64,000 bases of DNA from Streptomyces sp. NBC_01288. GTDB taxonomy: Bacteria; Actinomycetota; Actinomycetes; Streptomycetales; Streptomycetaceae. The notes below the pieces were generated by a model that was not told where the DNA came from, did no database searches, and saw only the letters and a program-made list of their open reading frames with translations. The translations under genes and the position numbers were made by a program. Shown one piece after another: positions 45,074-54,563 of the stretch; position 1 is the stretch's first letter; every line of letters starts with the position of its first letter. The DNA lies in NCBI RefSeq assembly GCF_035982055.1, contig NZ_CP108427.1, forward strand, positions 10,477,001 through 10,541,000. The letters run 5' to 3'.

Positions 45074-46333
45074 ATGCGTTCAACAGCCCTCTCCCGGTTC
45101 GCCGGCCTGTCCGCTGTGCTCGGCGCTGTGGCGGCCGCAGCCGTCATGGTTCCCGCTTCGGCTTCCCCGGCACCCACGCCGGAAGCCGCCACGCGAGCCA
45201 CGATCCTTCAGCCCGACACGGCCCAAGCCGCAGCCGTTGCCGCATCGCCCGTGGCGTTCGTGCACCCGGGCGTGAACCTTGACTCCGCCCAGCTCGACTT
45301 CGTACGGGCCAAGGTCCAGGCGGGGGCCCAGCCGTGGAAGACCGCGTACGACAGCATGATGGCGAGCCCGTACGCCTCACTGTCACGCAGCCCCAAACCC
45401 CGGGCGACCGTGGAGTGCGGCCCCTCCTCGAATCCCAACAACGGCTGTACCGATGAACGCGAGGACGCGATAGCCGCGTACACCGACGCGCTGGCCTGGT
45501 ACATCAACCGCGATGACCGCTACGCGCAGAAGGCGATCCAGCTCATGGACGCCTGGTCCGCGACCATCCACGGCCACACCAACGACAACGCCCCACTACA
45601 GACCGGCTGGACGGGATCCTCCTGGCCCAAGGCGGCCGAGATCATCAAGACCGTGCGCGGTAACTGGCCCAACGCCGGCCGCTTTGCGACGATGCTGCGC
45701 ACCGTCTACCTCCCGCTGGTCGTCAACGGCTCCAACCGCACCGGCAACTGGGACCTGACGATGCTGGAGGCGGCCGTCAGCATGTCTGTCTTCCTCGACG
45801 ACCACACCAGTTACGACACCGCGATCGGCCACTACCTGCAGCGCGTCCCCGCCTTCGTGTACCTCTCCTCGGACGGCGCGCTGCCCAAGACCGTGCCCAG
45901 CCAGCACCTCACCACTCGCGACCAGATCGTCAACTTCTGGTTCGGCGGAAGCACCTTCACCACCGGCATCACCCAGGAAACCTGCCGCGACCTCACCCAC
46001 ACCGGCTACGGCATCTCCTCGATCTCCCACGTCCTGGAGACCGCCCGCATCCAGGGGCAGGACCTCTACCCGCAGGTCGGTGAACGCCTACGGCAGGCAC
46101 TGGGCTTCCAGTCGAAGTACGAACTCGGCGCGGCCATCCCGTCCACCGTGTGCGGCGGCACTCTCAAACTCGGACTCGGCCCCATCACCGAGGTCGGCTT
46201 CAACACACTGAACACCCTCCACGGCGTCGCGATGGCCAACACCCAGACTCTCACCGAGCGAAACCGCCCGGCCGGCACGAACAACCTCTTCGTGGCCTGG
46301 GAAACCCTCACCAACGCCCAAAACCCCAACTGA
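45074..46333 (+). CDS. Secreted alginate lyase family protein
   Basis: A 419-residue exported enzyme. Signal peptide MRSTALSRFAGLSAVLGAVA ending ASASP. The alginate_lyase (PL5-like alpha/alpha barrel) domain includes VHPGVNLDSAQLDFVRAKVQ, DALAWYINRDDRYAQKAIQL, LQTGWTGSSWPKAAEIIKTV and NGSNRTGNWDLTMLEAAVSM. The catalytic Asn/His region falls around NWDLTMLEA and TGYGISSISHVLETA. It should beta-eliminate uronate-containing polysaccharides outside the cell. It precedes a GH105/GH88-like gene by 130 bp, forming a plausible uronate-degradation pair. Confidence 0.85.
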   Translation: MRSTALSRFAGLSAVLGAVAAAAVMVPASASPAPTPEAATRATILQPDTAQAAAVAASPVAFVHPGVNLDSAQLDFVRAKVQAGAQPWKTAYDSMMASPYASLSRSPKPRATVECGPSSNPNNGCTDEREDAIAAYTDALAWYINRDDRYAQKAIQLMDAWSATIHGHTNDNAPLQTGWTGSSWPKAAEIIKTVRGNWPNAGRFATMLRTVYLPLVVNGSNRTGNWDLTMLEAAVSMSVFLDDHTSYDTAIGHYLQRVPAFVYLSSDGALPKTVPSQHLTTRDQIVNFWFGGSTFTTGITQETCRDLTHTGYGISSISHVLETARIQGQDLYPQVGERLRQALGFQSKYELGAAIPSTVCGGTLKLGLGPITEVGFNTLNTLHGVAMANTQTLTERNRPAGTNNLFVAWETLTNAQNPN

Positions 46334-46465
46334 GTTCGCTCCGCACGGCCGATGGCGATCCGCCGCGCCGATTCCCGTAAGCGGGCTCCTGCACAGCAGC
46401 AGCCGACCCTCACCCCCAACTCCGGGGAATCCGCCCCTCCTCAAACACGAAAGGCCCAGGCCCCC

Positions 46466-47638
46466 ATGGACAAGGACATGGACCGACGACGCTTCCTGAC
46501 CACCACGGGCGGCAGCGTCCTCGCCGCTGTGGGGCTGTCCGCCCTGACCGGCATCGCAGGACCGCGCGCCATGGCCACCCCCGCCGCCGTGCCCTCGCCC
46601 GCTCTGCCCTCGCTCGCCGCGATCATCGCCGTGCTGCGCCGAGTCGCGGACCACTGGATCGCCGCCCACGCCAACCCGGGCAACAACCAGTGGGCCAACG
46701 CGACCTTCTTCTCCGGCCTGCTGTCCCTGTACTCCCTGACCAAAGACGCCCGCTACCTTGCCTACGCCCGGTCCTGGGCCGAGCAGAACAACTACGCCCT
46801 CAACGCGGGCTCCAGCACCCGGATCGCCGACAACCAAAACGCCGGACAGGCATATCTCGACCTCTACGCGCTGGAACCCGACCCGCACAAGATCAGCGCG
46901 ATCGAGACCTCGCTGCACCGCATGACCTACACCGACCAAGTCGACAAGAACGACGACTGGTGGTGGGCCGACGCCCTCCACATGGCGATGCCGCCCTTCG
47001 CGCGCCTGGGCACTCTGCGTGGTGACGCCCGCTACCACCAGAAGCTGTACAGCCTGTACCAGCACACCAAGCACGCCGAGGGAGGCCCCGGCCTCCTGAA
47101 CCCGGCGACCGGCCTGTGGTACCGCGACAAGAACTTCCTGCCCGGCCACATCGTCTCGCCCTCCGGCAAGCCCGTCGTCTGGTCGCGGGGCAACGGCTGG
47201 GTGGCCGCCGCCCACGTCAAGACCCTCAAGGCCCTGCCGCCCACCCAGTCCAACACCGCCGAATACCGCGACACCCTCACACGCCTGGTGACCGCCCTCC
47301 CCTCAATCCAGCGTCCCGACGGTTTCTGGAACGTCAACCTTGCCGACCCCACCCACTTCCCCGGCCCCGAGAGCAGCGGCACGTCCTTCTTCGTCTGTGC
47401 CATCGCCTACGCCGTCGCCACCGCCCTCGTCGACCGGGCCGCCTACCTGCCCGTCGCCGCCCGTGCCTGGAACGGCTTGGTCGCCACCGCCGTCCACCCT
47501 GACGGCGTCCTCGGCTACGTCCAAGGCGTCGGCGACCGCCCCGACTCCAGCCAACCCGTCACCTACGACACCACTGCGGACTTCGCGGTCGGCGCTTTCC
47601 TCCACGCGGGAGCGGAGCTTGCGACCCTCGCCTCCTGA
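46466..47638 (+). CDS. Tat-exported GH105/GH88-like unsaturated uronyl hydrolase
   Basis: A 390-residue protein starting with a twin-arginine signal DRRRFLTTTGGSVLAAVGLS. The alpha/alpha-barrel domain has ADHWIAAHANPGNNQWANAT, WWWADALHMAMPPFARLG (catalytic Asp region), WYRDKNFL, GNGWVAAAHVKTL and SSGTSFFVCAIAYAVA. This family removes the unsaturated uronic acid left by polysaccharide lyases. Tat export implies folding before secretion. Its position directly after an alginate lyase fits a lyase-then-hydrolase pathway. Confidence 0.85.
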   Translation: MDKDMDRRRFLTTTGGSVLAAVGLSALTGIAGPRAMATPAAVPSPALPSLAAIIAVLRRVADHWIAAHANPGNNQWANATFFSGLLSLYSLTKDARYLAYARSWAEQNNYALNAGSSTRIADNQNAGQAYLDLYALEPDPHKISAIETSLHRMTYTDQVDKNDDWWWADALHMAMPPFARLGTLRGDARYHQKLYSLYQHTKHAEGGPGLLNPATGLWYRDKNFLPGHIVSPSGKPVVWSRGNGWVAAAHVKTLKALPPTQSNTAEYRDTLTRLVTALPSIQRPDGFWNVNLADPTHFPGPESSGTSFFVCAIAYAVATALVDRAAYLPVAARAWNGLVATAVHPDGVLGYVQGVGDRPDSSQPVTYDTTADFAVGAFLHAGAELATLAS

Positions 47639-47672
47639 AGAGCATCAGCGCCCCGCGCGGTATGCCGTCTTC

Positions 47673-48155
47673 ATGAGGTACGCGCAGGGTGGCGGGCTGA
47701 CCGCTGAGCGTCGGGCGTTTCGGGAGCGGCTTCGGGCAGAGGCGGCCGAGCGATTCGCGCGCGGTGACGACACCGCCGTTGTCGCTCATGGCCTGCGGGT
47801 CACTGTCCGCTCGGTGCAGCGCTGGCGCAGAGCGTGGGCCGAGGGTGGGACGCGGGCTCTTGCGTCGAAGGGACCGGCGTCCCTGCCGCTGCTGAGCGAT
47901 GAGCTGTTCGCGGTCCTGGAGCGGGAGTTGGACAAGGGCCCTCTCGCGCACGGCTGGCCCGACCAGACCTGGACTCTGTCGCGGATCAAGACCCTGATCG
48001 GGCGCCGTTTCCACAAGAGCTACACGATCCAGGGCCTAGCGGCCCTGCTCAAACGGCACGGCTGGACCTGCCAGATCCCCGCCCGCCGAGCTGTCGAGCG
48101 TGACGAGGCGGCGGTGGTCGGCTGGGTGAAGGAGACCTGGCCGCGCGTGGAATGA
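47673..48155 (+). CDS. IS630-family transposase, N-terminal part
   Basis: A 160-residue first frame with two HTH domains (ERFARGDDTAVVAHGLRVTV with RSVQRWRRAW; TLSRIKTLIGRRFHKSYTIQ). It ends KETWPRVE-stop, and the stop overlaps the start of the second frame (ATGA at 48152-48155). IS630 elements often use two frames joined by -1 frameshifting. Confidence 0.85.
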   Translation: MRYAQGGGLTAERRAFRERLRAEAAERFARGDDTAVVAHGLRVTVRSVQRWRRAWAEGGTRALASKGPASLPLLSDELFAVLERELDKGPLAHGWPDQTWTLSRIKTLIGRRFHKSYTIQGLAALLKRHGWTCQIPARRAVERDEAAVVGWVKETWPRVE

Positions 48156-48736
48156 CCGTGGCGGCGCTCGGCGCCTGGTTCGTCTTCGAGGACGAGGCCG
48201 GCTTCTCGATGACGCCGCCGACCGCCCACACCTGGTCCCGCCGCGGCCGCACTCCCGTCGTGCGCGTGCGGGGCCGCTCCCGCCGACGTTTATCCGTTGC
48301 CGCCCTGGCCTGCTACAAGCCCGGCGAACGATCCCGGCTGATCTACCGGCCCTGCCCGGACGCCCGTCCCGACGGACGCAAAAGCTTCTCCTGGCAGGAC
48401 TACCGCGACCTGATCCAGACCGCGCACCAGCAGCTCGGCGGCCCGATCGTGCTGGTCTGGGACAACCTGAACACCCAACTGACGGCAGGGATGCGCCGCT
48501 ACATCGCCGAACGGGACTGGCTCACCGTCTACCAGCTCCCGCTCTACGCACCCGACCTCAACCCGGTCGAAGGCATCTGGTCGGTACTGCCACGCACCAC
48601 CACGGCCAACCGCGCCTTCGCCGACCCGCAAGACCTGATCACCGCCGTGCGGCGCGGCATACGCCAGCTCCAATACCGCCGCGACGTCCTCGACGGCTGC
48701 CTCACCGGCACCGGATTGGCACCCGCCTCACCATGA
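48152..48736 (+). CDS. IS630-family transposase, catalytic part
   Basis: A 194-residue frame with the DDE core: FVFEDEAGFSMTPPTAHTWS (first Asp), GPIVLVWDNLNTQ (second Asp) and YAPDLNPVEGIWSVLPRTT (Glu). It is complete to the usual C-terminal LDGCLTGTGL. Both halves look intact, so this copy may be active. The ends and TA duplication could not be settled by eye. Confidence 0.85.
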   Translation: MTVAALGAWFVFEDEAGFSMTPPTAHTWSRRGRTPVVRVRGRSRRRLSVAALACYKPGERSRLIYRPCPDARPDGRKSFSWQDYRDLIQTAHQQLGGPIVLVWDNLNTQLTAGMRRYIAERDWLTVYQLPLYAPDLNPVEGIWSVLPRTTTANRAFADPQDLITAVRRGIRQLQYRRDVLDGCLTGTGLAPASP

Positions 48737-48836
48737 CGACATCACGCATTCAAGGTCAGTAGAGCTCGTAACACGATCTTGCTGCAACGTCCTGGTTGGC
48801 CGTGACCGGTGTGAGGATTCGGCCGTTCGCGATGGT

Positions 48837-49645
48837 GTGAGTACTCGGCCGTGGATCGTGGACGACGACTTGTGGGCGCTGATCGAGCCGTTGCTGCCGC
48901 CCTGGCCGGAGAAAGCTCCCGGTCCGCGGCCAGTTCCGGACCGGCTGTACCTGCAGGGCATCCTGTACGTGCTGCGCAACGACATCGCCTGACAACTGCT
49001 GCCGCTGGAGCTGGGGTTCGGATCGGGTCAGACCTGCTGGCGGCGTCTGGACCGGTGGCAGAGGGCCGGGGTCTTCGACCAACTCCACCGGGCCCTGCTC
49101 GCGAAGTTGAACGCGGCCGGTGAACTCGACTGGTCACGGGCGTGCGTGGATGGTTCCCATGTCCGGGCGAAAAAGGGGGTGCCGACACCGGTCCGTCACC
49201 GGTCGACCGGCGGGAAACCGGCAGCAAGCACCACTTGATCTGCGACGGACGCGGCACCCCGTTCAAGGTCATTACGACTGCGGCCAACGTCAACGACGTC
49301 ACCCAGACCCTCGCCCTGGTCGACGGCATCCCGCCCGTCGCGGGCCGCCCCGGCCGACCCCGTCGCAGGCCCGACGCCCTGCTCGGTGACAAGGGCTACG
49401 ACTCCAATGCCCACCGCGACGAGCTGCGACAACGGCGGATCCTGCCTGTCATCTCACGCAAGGGATCACCGAACATCAAGGGCATGGGCAAGCTCCGCTA
49501 CGTCGTGGAGCAGACTTTCGCCCTGCTCCATCAGTTCAAACGTCTCGCCGTCCGCTGGGAACACCGAACGAACTCCACGAAGCCTTCGTTTCCCTGGCCT
49601 GCAGCCTCATCTGCTGGAGACGCCTCAAGAAAGTCCACTCCTGAT
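48837..49645 (+). pseudogene. IS5-family transposase with stop and frameshifts
   Basis: From GTG 48837: PWIVDDDLWALIEPLLPPWP and RLYLQGILYVLRNDIA, then a TGA at 48990 where Trp is expected. It continues QLLPLELGFGSGQTCWRRLD and GELDWSRACVDGSHVRAKKG (first Asp). A frameshift near 49172 leads to TGPSPVDRRETGSKHHLICD and ALLGDKGYDSNAHRDELRQR (second Asp), then KLRYVVEQTFALLHQFKRLA (Glu). A final frame change precedes the end. At least three lesions. Confidence 0.8.
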
Positions 49646-49705
49646 CGCGCCCCAAGTGATCTCGGCCAGCCCAGCACCTCGAAGGGCCTCGGTTGCGTGC
49701 GATGA

Positions 49706-50180
49706 ACGCGGAGGTCTCAGTCGTCGCTGTCCACCGCTGAACCAAGCACGGTGACGCGCCTGTCGATCCGGGGGTGGGTAGTTGGTGTGGTGGGTGGGGT
49801 GTGGGCTGCAGGGTTGGTGGTTGGTTGGGAACGGGGTTTGGTGGGGTGGGGTGGGGTTGACCTGGGGTTGTGTGGGTTGTTGTGGGAATGCCCGGGGTGT
49901 TGTGGGTAGCTTCTGCGTCTAATGGTCCGGGGTGTGTTTGGGCTGGTCAGGCGTGTTGTGCCTGGTCATAGGCGTGGTCTGGTTTCTGTGGTGGGGGTGT
50001 GCTGGACACGGCGGTCGTAGACGGTCGTCCGGGTGGGTGGCGCTGCCTTTTTCGGACGGCCAGGGCCGCGATGTCCGTCGTCGCGAGGCTGTCGGTGCGC
50101 TCGGTTTGTTGTACGGCGTTGTGGAAGACCTCGTCGTAGTGCGGTGAGGCTCCTGCCGGGTAGCCGGCTCGGGCGGGGAT
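49706..50180 (+). other. G/T-rich, gene-free segment at the edge of the Tn7-like module
   Basis: About 475 bp with strong strand bias: runs such as GGTTGGTGGTTGGTTGGG and GGTGGGGTGGGGTGGGG near 49790-49860, and TGTTGTG repeats at about 49878, 49898 and 49954. No gene is seen. The region lies just beyond the last gene of the minus-strand Tn7-like operon, where transposon-end binding sites are expected. It also has G-quadruplex potential. Confidence 0.55.
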
Positions 50181-50259
50181 CAGGACGTCCCGTACCTGGC
50201 CGCGGACGGCAGTGGATTCGTTGTCGGTCGGCGTGTTCCTGGTCTTCTTCGTGTCCGTG

Positions 50260-51351
50260 TCATGCGGGTGCGGACGGTCGGCGGGTGTGGGGGCGTTTGT
50301 GTTGTTCGGCGAGGTGGTCGAGCTGGATGGCTTCGAGTGTCTTCTTGGTGATGCGTTCGGTGCCGTCGCTGATGGCGGTGATGGCTGCTTGGCGGATGAG
50401 GCGGGTGAGGCTGCCGATGCGGCCGGCGGTGCGCTGGTGGAGGTAGGTGGCGTGGCGGGGGAGTGTGCCTCGGCGGTGGTGGTGGAGGTCGAGGGCGTTT
50501 TCGAGGTCGGTGATGACGTCGGTGAAGGGGTGCCGGTTGCCGTGGCGGGCGGGGAGGGCGCCGCAGGTGATGAGGGTGGCGCGGCCGGCGAGTTGGGCGC
50601 CGCGTACGCCGCTGAACAGGGGTGTGGCGGTGACGTCGAGGCCGGCGTAGACGAAGGTGGCGCTGATGCGTTCGGTGAGGTCTTTGAGGAGGTCGGCTGC
50701 CTGGGCGCCGGTGGTGGTGCGGGGGTTGAGGCGGTGGATCTCGTCGATGAGGACGAGCCGGACGCCGGCGGTGTTGTAGGTGTGGCAGACGGCTTCGGTG
50801 ATCTGGGCCTGGGTCATGCGGGTGGTGGTGGGGATGCCGAGGTAGCGGGCGAATTCGGCGGTGAGGGTCTTCGCGGTCGCGCCGGGCGGGACGAGGACGT
50901 AGGCGACCGGCACCTGGGGGTGGTGGCCGGGCGGGCTGGGGGTGCGGTGGGTGTGGGCGAGGTGGCAGGTGCGTCCGACGTGGAGCAGGGCGGTGGTTTT
51001 GCCTGCGGCTGCGGGGCCGGTGACGATCAGTGAGGGACGTGCGGTGGTGGTCTGGTGGCGGCCGAGGATCATCAGGGTGCGCACGCTGGTGGCGAGGGTG
51101 TCGATGGCGGGAGTGCGGACGGTGACGAACGCGGAGTGGTAGGCGAGGCGTTCCTCCGGGCTGCGGGGCGCTTCGCCGGGCTGCGGCGGTGCGGGTGGCG
51201 CCGTGGTGGCGAAGTGGTGCCAGCCCTGCCAGGTGGTCACCGGCCATGACGCGGTCGTCGTGTCCGTCGTGGACTGCTGCGCTGGGCCGGCGGCGGGTGT
51301 GGTGGTGCTGCCGGGATCGCCGGCTGTGGCGGGTGGGCGGGTGTTCACCAT
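50260..51351 (-). CDS. TnsC/TniB-like AAA+ ATPase of the Tn7-like module
   Basis: A 363-residue AAA+ regulator. Walker A is GPAAAGKT (residues 112-119) and Walker B is VRLVLIDEIHRLN (about 197-209), followed by sensor-like FVYAGLDVTATPLF. In Tn7-type systems it links target selection by TniQ to the transposase, using ATP. Its ATG lies inside the last codons of the TnsB gene (ATGGTGA), so translation is coupled. The N-terminal 60 residues are Thr/Pro/Ala-rich and probably disordered. Confidence 0.85.
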   Translation of the reverse strand: MVNTRPPATAGDPGSTTTPAAGPAQQSTTDTTTASWPVTTWQGWHHFATTAPPAPPQPGEAPRSPEERLAYHSAFVTVRTPAIDTLATSVRTLMILGRHQTTTARPSLIVTGPAAAGKTTALLHVGRTCHLAHTHRTPSPPGHHPQVPVAYVLVPPGATAKTLTAEFARYLGIPTTTRMTQAQITEAVCHTYNTAGVRLVLIDEIHRLNPRTTTGAQAADLLKDLTERISATFVYAGLDVTATPLFSGVRGAQLAGRATLITCGALPARHGNRHPFTDVITDLENALDLHHHRRGTLPRHATYLHQRTAGRIGSLTRLIRQAAITAISDGTERITKKTLEAIQLDHLAEQHKRPHTRRPSAPA

Positions 51352-53486
51352 TTCAGGGCCTCCGCGTGGGCGTCGTAGAGACCGAGTCCGGTGTAGGGGA
51401 CGGCGGGCGGGCCGTCGTCGGCGTCGTCTTCTTCCGCGTCCGGGTCCTGTTCCTCGTCGAGGTCGTCGAGGCTGTCGGTGTCCGTCCCGGGCCCCGTCCG
51501 GCCGGCGTCTGTCTCGCCCGGGTGGTCGGGTGCGGGGCGCGGTGGGGGCAGGGGGGTTCGGGCGGGCTGGGTGCGGGCCAGGAGGCGTTGTTCCCCTGTG
51601 GTGGCCGTGCCGGTGCGGGTGCGGCGCATGAGCTGGTCGAGGGCGTCGGCGAGGTCGGCCTCCAGGCTGTCGGGGTCGGTGTGGCGGGTGACGGTGGTGC
51701 GGATGTGCTGCCAGGTCTGTTCGTTGAACGGGCGGTGGACGTGGGCGCGGTGGATCCAGGGGATCTCGGCGAAGGTGCCGTCGGGCAGGCGCAGCCAGAT
51801 CTGGCGGGCGTCGTGGGGGTTGGTGTGGACTTCCCATTTCCCGCCGCGCGCCGCGATGGGGGAGGGCTGCCCGCGATAGGGGGCCAGGAGGTCGCAGTCG
51901 TAGGTGCGGTGGTGCAGGCGGATGCCGCGTTCGGTGATGGCCTGCCAGCGCACCGGCAGCAGTTCGAGGTAGTCGTCCCTGGTGAGGGGGACGGGGACGT
52001 ACCCGGCGACCGAGATGAGGGCGGCCCACATCTGGTTCGGTGTCAGTGCGGCCCTGGGCAGCACGGGATGACGCAGCCCTTGGTGCGGGCGGTGGTGGTA
52101 GTGCACGAGCCATTCGTCGAGGAGGTCCTGCAGCTGCGGGACGGTGAAACACGCCTCGCGTTCGGCGTCGCGTCCGCGGCGGGTGACGTCGGATCCGGTG
52201 TAGCCGGGCAGGTGCTGGCAGAACAGGGTGTTGATCGAGCCGAAGGTCCGCTCGACGATGCCCTTGGCGGTGGGCGCGTAGGGCGGGGCGGGCTGCACGC
52301 TGACGCCGAGGGTCTCACAAGCAGCCGTAAATGCCCTGGAAAGGAACACTTTTCCCCGGTCTACGACGATCGTCTCGGGGATCACGACCGGGCGGGCGGC
52401 CGCGCCCTGAAGCCGTTCGTCCAGCGTCAGCAACCGTGCCCGGGGGAGCAGTGGGGTGTGGGTGAAGCGCAGGGCGTGGGGCCAGGTGGGTTTCGACGGG
52501 TGGGGGACGGCCATCTCCGCCAGCAGCAGGGCCGCGTCCACGGCCTGGGTGCCGCCCGGACAGAGCACGGCCGCGAGGATCGCCCTGGTGGCGACGTCGA
52601 CCGCGATGGTCATCTCGGGCCGGCCGAGGGTGCCGTCGTCGAACAGGGCCAGGACGTCGAGCCGGGTGGTGTCGATCTGCACCTGCTCTCCGGGCCGCAG
52701 GGCGACGGTGGGCGTGTGCCCCCGTCCGTCCTCGGTGATGGGCGGGGTGCGCACCGGCTGTGCGGGATGGTCGGCGGGGCCGGCGAGCTGATGGACGAGC
52801 CGGTAGAACGTGGCCTGCGCCGGCATCGCGACCGTGCCGCCGTGCCGGTCCTCAAGGATGTGCGCGACCAGCGGCATCAGCCCTTTGACGGTGCCTTTGG
52901 AGCGGCCGCGCTGGCGGCGCAGCGCTTCCTTGACCGCGGCGACGACCCGCTCGTCGGCCCGTCCGGTGGGGCTGGGGCCGCGGGTGGTGCGGTGGTCGAT
53001 GAGCCCCCACAGGCCCTGTTTGCGGTAGGCCAGGCGCATGCGCTGCACCGTCGTACGCGACACCCGGCCGAAGCCGAGCGCGGTCAGCTCTGCTGCTTTG
53101 GCCCTTTCCCGTTGGGCCAGTGTGTGCTGGGCGGGGTCGTACTGCTCCCGCACCGGCCCGCCGCTGCCCGGCCCGCCGGGCAACCCGCACTCGACCTCCC
53201 GGATGTGGCGCTGCCAGGCCAGTGCTTTCTCCCGTGCCGCGGCCGGGGCGGTTTCGAACAGCCCCCACCGCGGCGCCGCCTGCGGCTGCTGCGCCTCTGC
53301 TCCCAGGAGGGCGAAGCCGGGATCGGCGAAGAGGTGTCCGGTGAGCACCGCTTCATCGCTGCCGTCCTCGCCGGCCAGGTGGACACACTGCCCGGCCAGG
53401 GCGACGACCTGCCACCGGGATCCGCGGAAGCGGACGTGCGCCCCGACCGCCACCACCGGCCGGCCGCTCTGCCGGCCGGTGCTCAC
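51345..53486 (-). CDS. TnsB/TniA-like DDE transposase
   Basis: A 713-residue Mu/TnsB-type transposase. The N-terminal part has HTH segments (GRVSRTTVQRMRLAYRKQGL). The rve core has VQIDTTRLDVLALFDDG (first Asp), TIVVDRGKVFLSRAFTAACE (second Asp) and TAKGIVERTFGSINTLF (Glu), with the usual 35-residue spacing. A Mu-type C-terminal beta-barrel follows (YDCDLLAPYRG). The C-terminal tail is very acidic (DDLDEEQDPDAEEDDADD), which may contact the ATPase, as the TnsB tail does in Tn7. GTG 53486 overlaps the TnsA-like stop. Confidence 0.88.
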   Translation of the reverse strand: MSTGRQSGRPVVAVGAHVRFRGSRWQVVALAGQCVHLAGEDGSDEAVLTGHLFADPGFALLGAEAQQPQAAPRWGLFETAPAAAREKALAWQRHIREVECGLPGGPGSGGPVREQYDPAQHTLAQRERAKAAELTALGFGRVSRTTVQRMRLAYRKQGLWGLIDHRTTRGPSPTGRADERVVAAVKEALRRQRGRSKGTVKGLMPLVAHILEDRHGGTVAMPAQATFYRLVHQLAGPADHPAQPVRTPPITEDGRGHTPTVALRPGEQVQIDTTRLDVLALFDDGTLGRPEMTIAVDVATRAILAAVLCPGGTQAVDAALLLAEMAVPHPSKPTWPHALRFTHTPLLPRARLLTLDERLQGAAARPVVIPETIVVDRGKVFLSRAFTAACETLGVSVQPAPPYAPTAKGIVERTFGSINTLFCQHLPGYTGSDVTRRGRDAEREACFTVPQLQDLLDEWLVHYHHRPHQGLRHPVLPRAALTPNQMWAALISVAGYVPVPLTRDDYLELLPVRWQAITERGIRLHHRTYDCDLLAPYRGQPSPIAARGGKWEVHTNPHDARQIWLRLPDGTFAEIPWIHRAHVHRPFNEQTWQHIRTTVTRHTDPDSLEADLADALDQLMRRTRTGTATTGEQRLLARTQPARTPLPPPRPAPDHPGETDAGRTGPGTDTDSLDDLDEEQDPDAEEDDADDGPPAVPYTGLGLYDAHAEALKW

Positions 53487-54418
53487 ACCGCCTCCCCGCG
53501 CCCGGCGCCAGCCTTGCCGCGCCCCGCGTCTGACGCCGGGTACCCGGCCGCGGGGACGCAGCCCTGGCTCTCCTCGCCGCGCCCGGCGCCGGCGCCGTCG
53601 TGCGGGTTCTTGGCGGGCTTGGGGCCACTGCCCTGACGGAGGGAGCCCGGACTGACGATGACCCGTTCGTGCAGCGGCGTCTCCAGTCCTGTCGTGAGCG
53701 TGTGATGCCACAGGGCGTGGAAGACGGCAGGGAGGACCTCGAGCGGGTCGCCGGCCGCTTCGGCGCCCTCGATCAGCGGCCGTGGCCGCGCGAAGGCATC
53801 GAGGACTGCCGCCGTCAGGCCGGGCCTGCCCTGGTTGCGGGGGTGGCGGTAGCCGGCCAGCCATTTCAGGTTCGCCGCCGGCACCTCGTCCAGCGGCGCC
53901 AGGCGCCGGTAACTCCAGCCGATGTCCGCGCACGCCGCAGCCACCGCCTGCGCGGCCTTCAGAGCACGTTCACCGCCGGCGTCGGGGTGGCCGGGGCAGT
54001 CGGCCAGCAGGGCGGTGCCGTCGGCGTAGCGGGCGAACAGCTGCGGCACCCAGGAACGCACCCGGCTCCGGCGGTCGCGCCACAGCAGCCGTACCGGCCG
54101 TCCGGCCATGCCGGTGACCTGTGGGTCGCGGTCCATGGTCATCAGCTGGATGCGCATGGCGTTCGAGCCGGCGGCCACGTGCCGCCCGGTGGTGGCCGAC
54201 CACCACAGCCCCGGCCCCCACCGCCTTCCCGGCACCACCGGGAAGGCCGACACCGGATCGAGGTCTTCGAACGCGACCGCGAGGGCGGCGTCCGCCCACC
54301 GCTGCTGCACCGCCTGCCCGAGAGGGTCGAGGAAGACCGCCTCGAACCCGGCCCCGATGCTCACGTCCACCCGTCCCGGCCTGCTGCCAGGCCCGGCCGC
54401 CGTCCCCTTGCCGCTCAC
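53483..54418 (-). CDS. TnsA-like endonuclease subunit, catalytic residues uncertain
   Basis: A 311-residue protein with a TnsA-like core: RQ-type segments VTGMAGRPVRLLWRDRRSRV, RSWVPQLFARYADGTALLAD and CADIGWSYRRLAPLDEV. In Tn7 TnsA the equivalent strands are VPDFxx...VDVK with catalytic Asp and Lys. Here they read VPQLF and LADCPGHP, so the catalytic residues seem replaced. It may be an inactive structural partner, which would give copy-in transposition. GTG 54418 is a reasoned start; the stop overlaps the TnsB start. Confidence 0.7.
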   Translation of the reverse strand: MSGKGTAAGPGSRPGRVDVSIGAGFEAVFLDPLGQAVQQRWADAALAVAFEDLDPVSAFPVVPGRRWGPGLWWSATTGRHVAAGSNAMRIQLMTMDRDPQVTGMAGRPVRLLWRDRRSRVRSWVPQLFARYADGTALLADCPGHPDAGGERALKAAQAVAAACADIGWSYRRLAPLDEVPAANLKWLAGYRHPRNQGRPGLTAAVLDAFARPRPLIEGAEAAGDPLEVLPAVFHALWHHTLTTGLETPLHERVIVSPGSLRQGSGPKPAKNPHDGAGAGRGEESQGCVPAAGYPASDAGRGKAGAGRGEAV

Positions 54419-54563
54419 TCGCCCAGCCAAATGGGCCCGGCTGCCGGCCGGAGCTGTTTCGGCGTTTCGATCACGTGGCGCCGCGTGATGCGGTAACACC
54501 GGGCCGCCACGCCAGCGCCCCAAGGACCGGTCCCGGGCCGCCCGATTCCCGGAGAGCCGGCGC

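Noticed and set aside
51189..53636. An 815-codon open frame antisense to the TnsB gene
   Set aside because: Mirror-frame composition; the minus-strand frame has DDE catalytic motifs.
53483..54418. A Cas or restriction endonuclease identity for the TnsA-like protein
   Set aside because: Its position between TniQ and TnsB and the segment pattern fit TnsA-like subunits; no Cas or restriction motif is seen.
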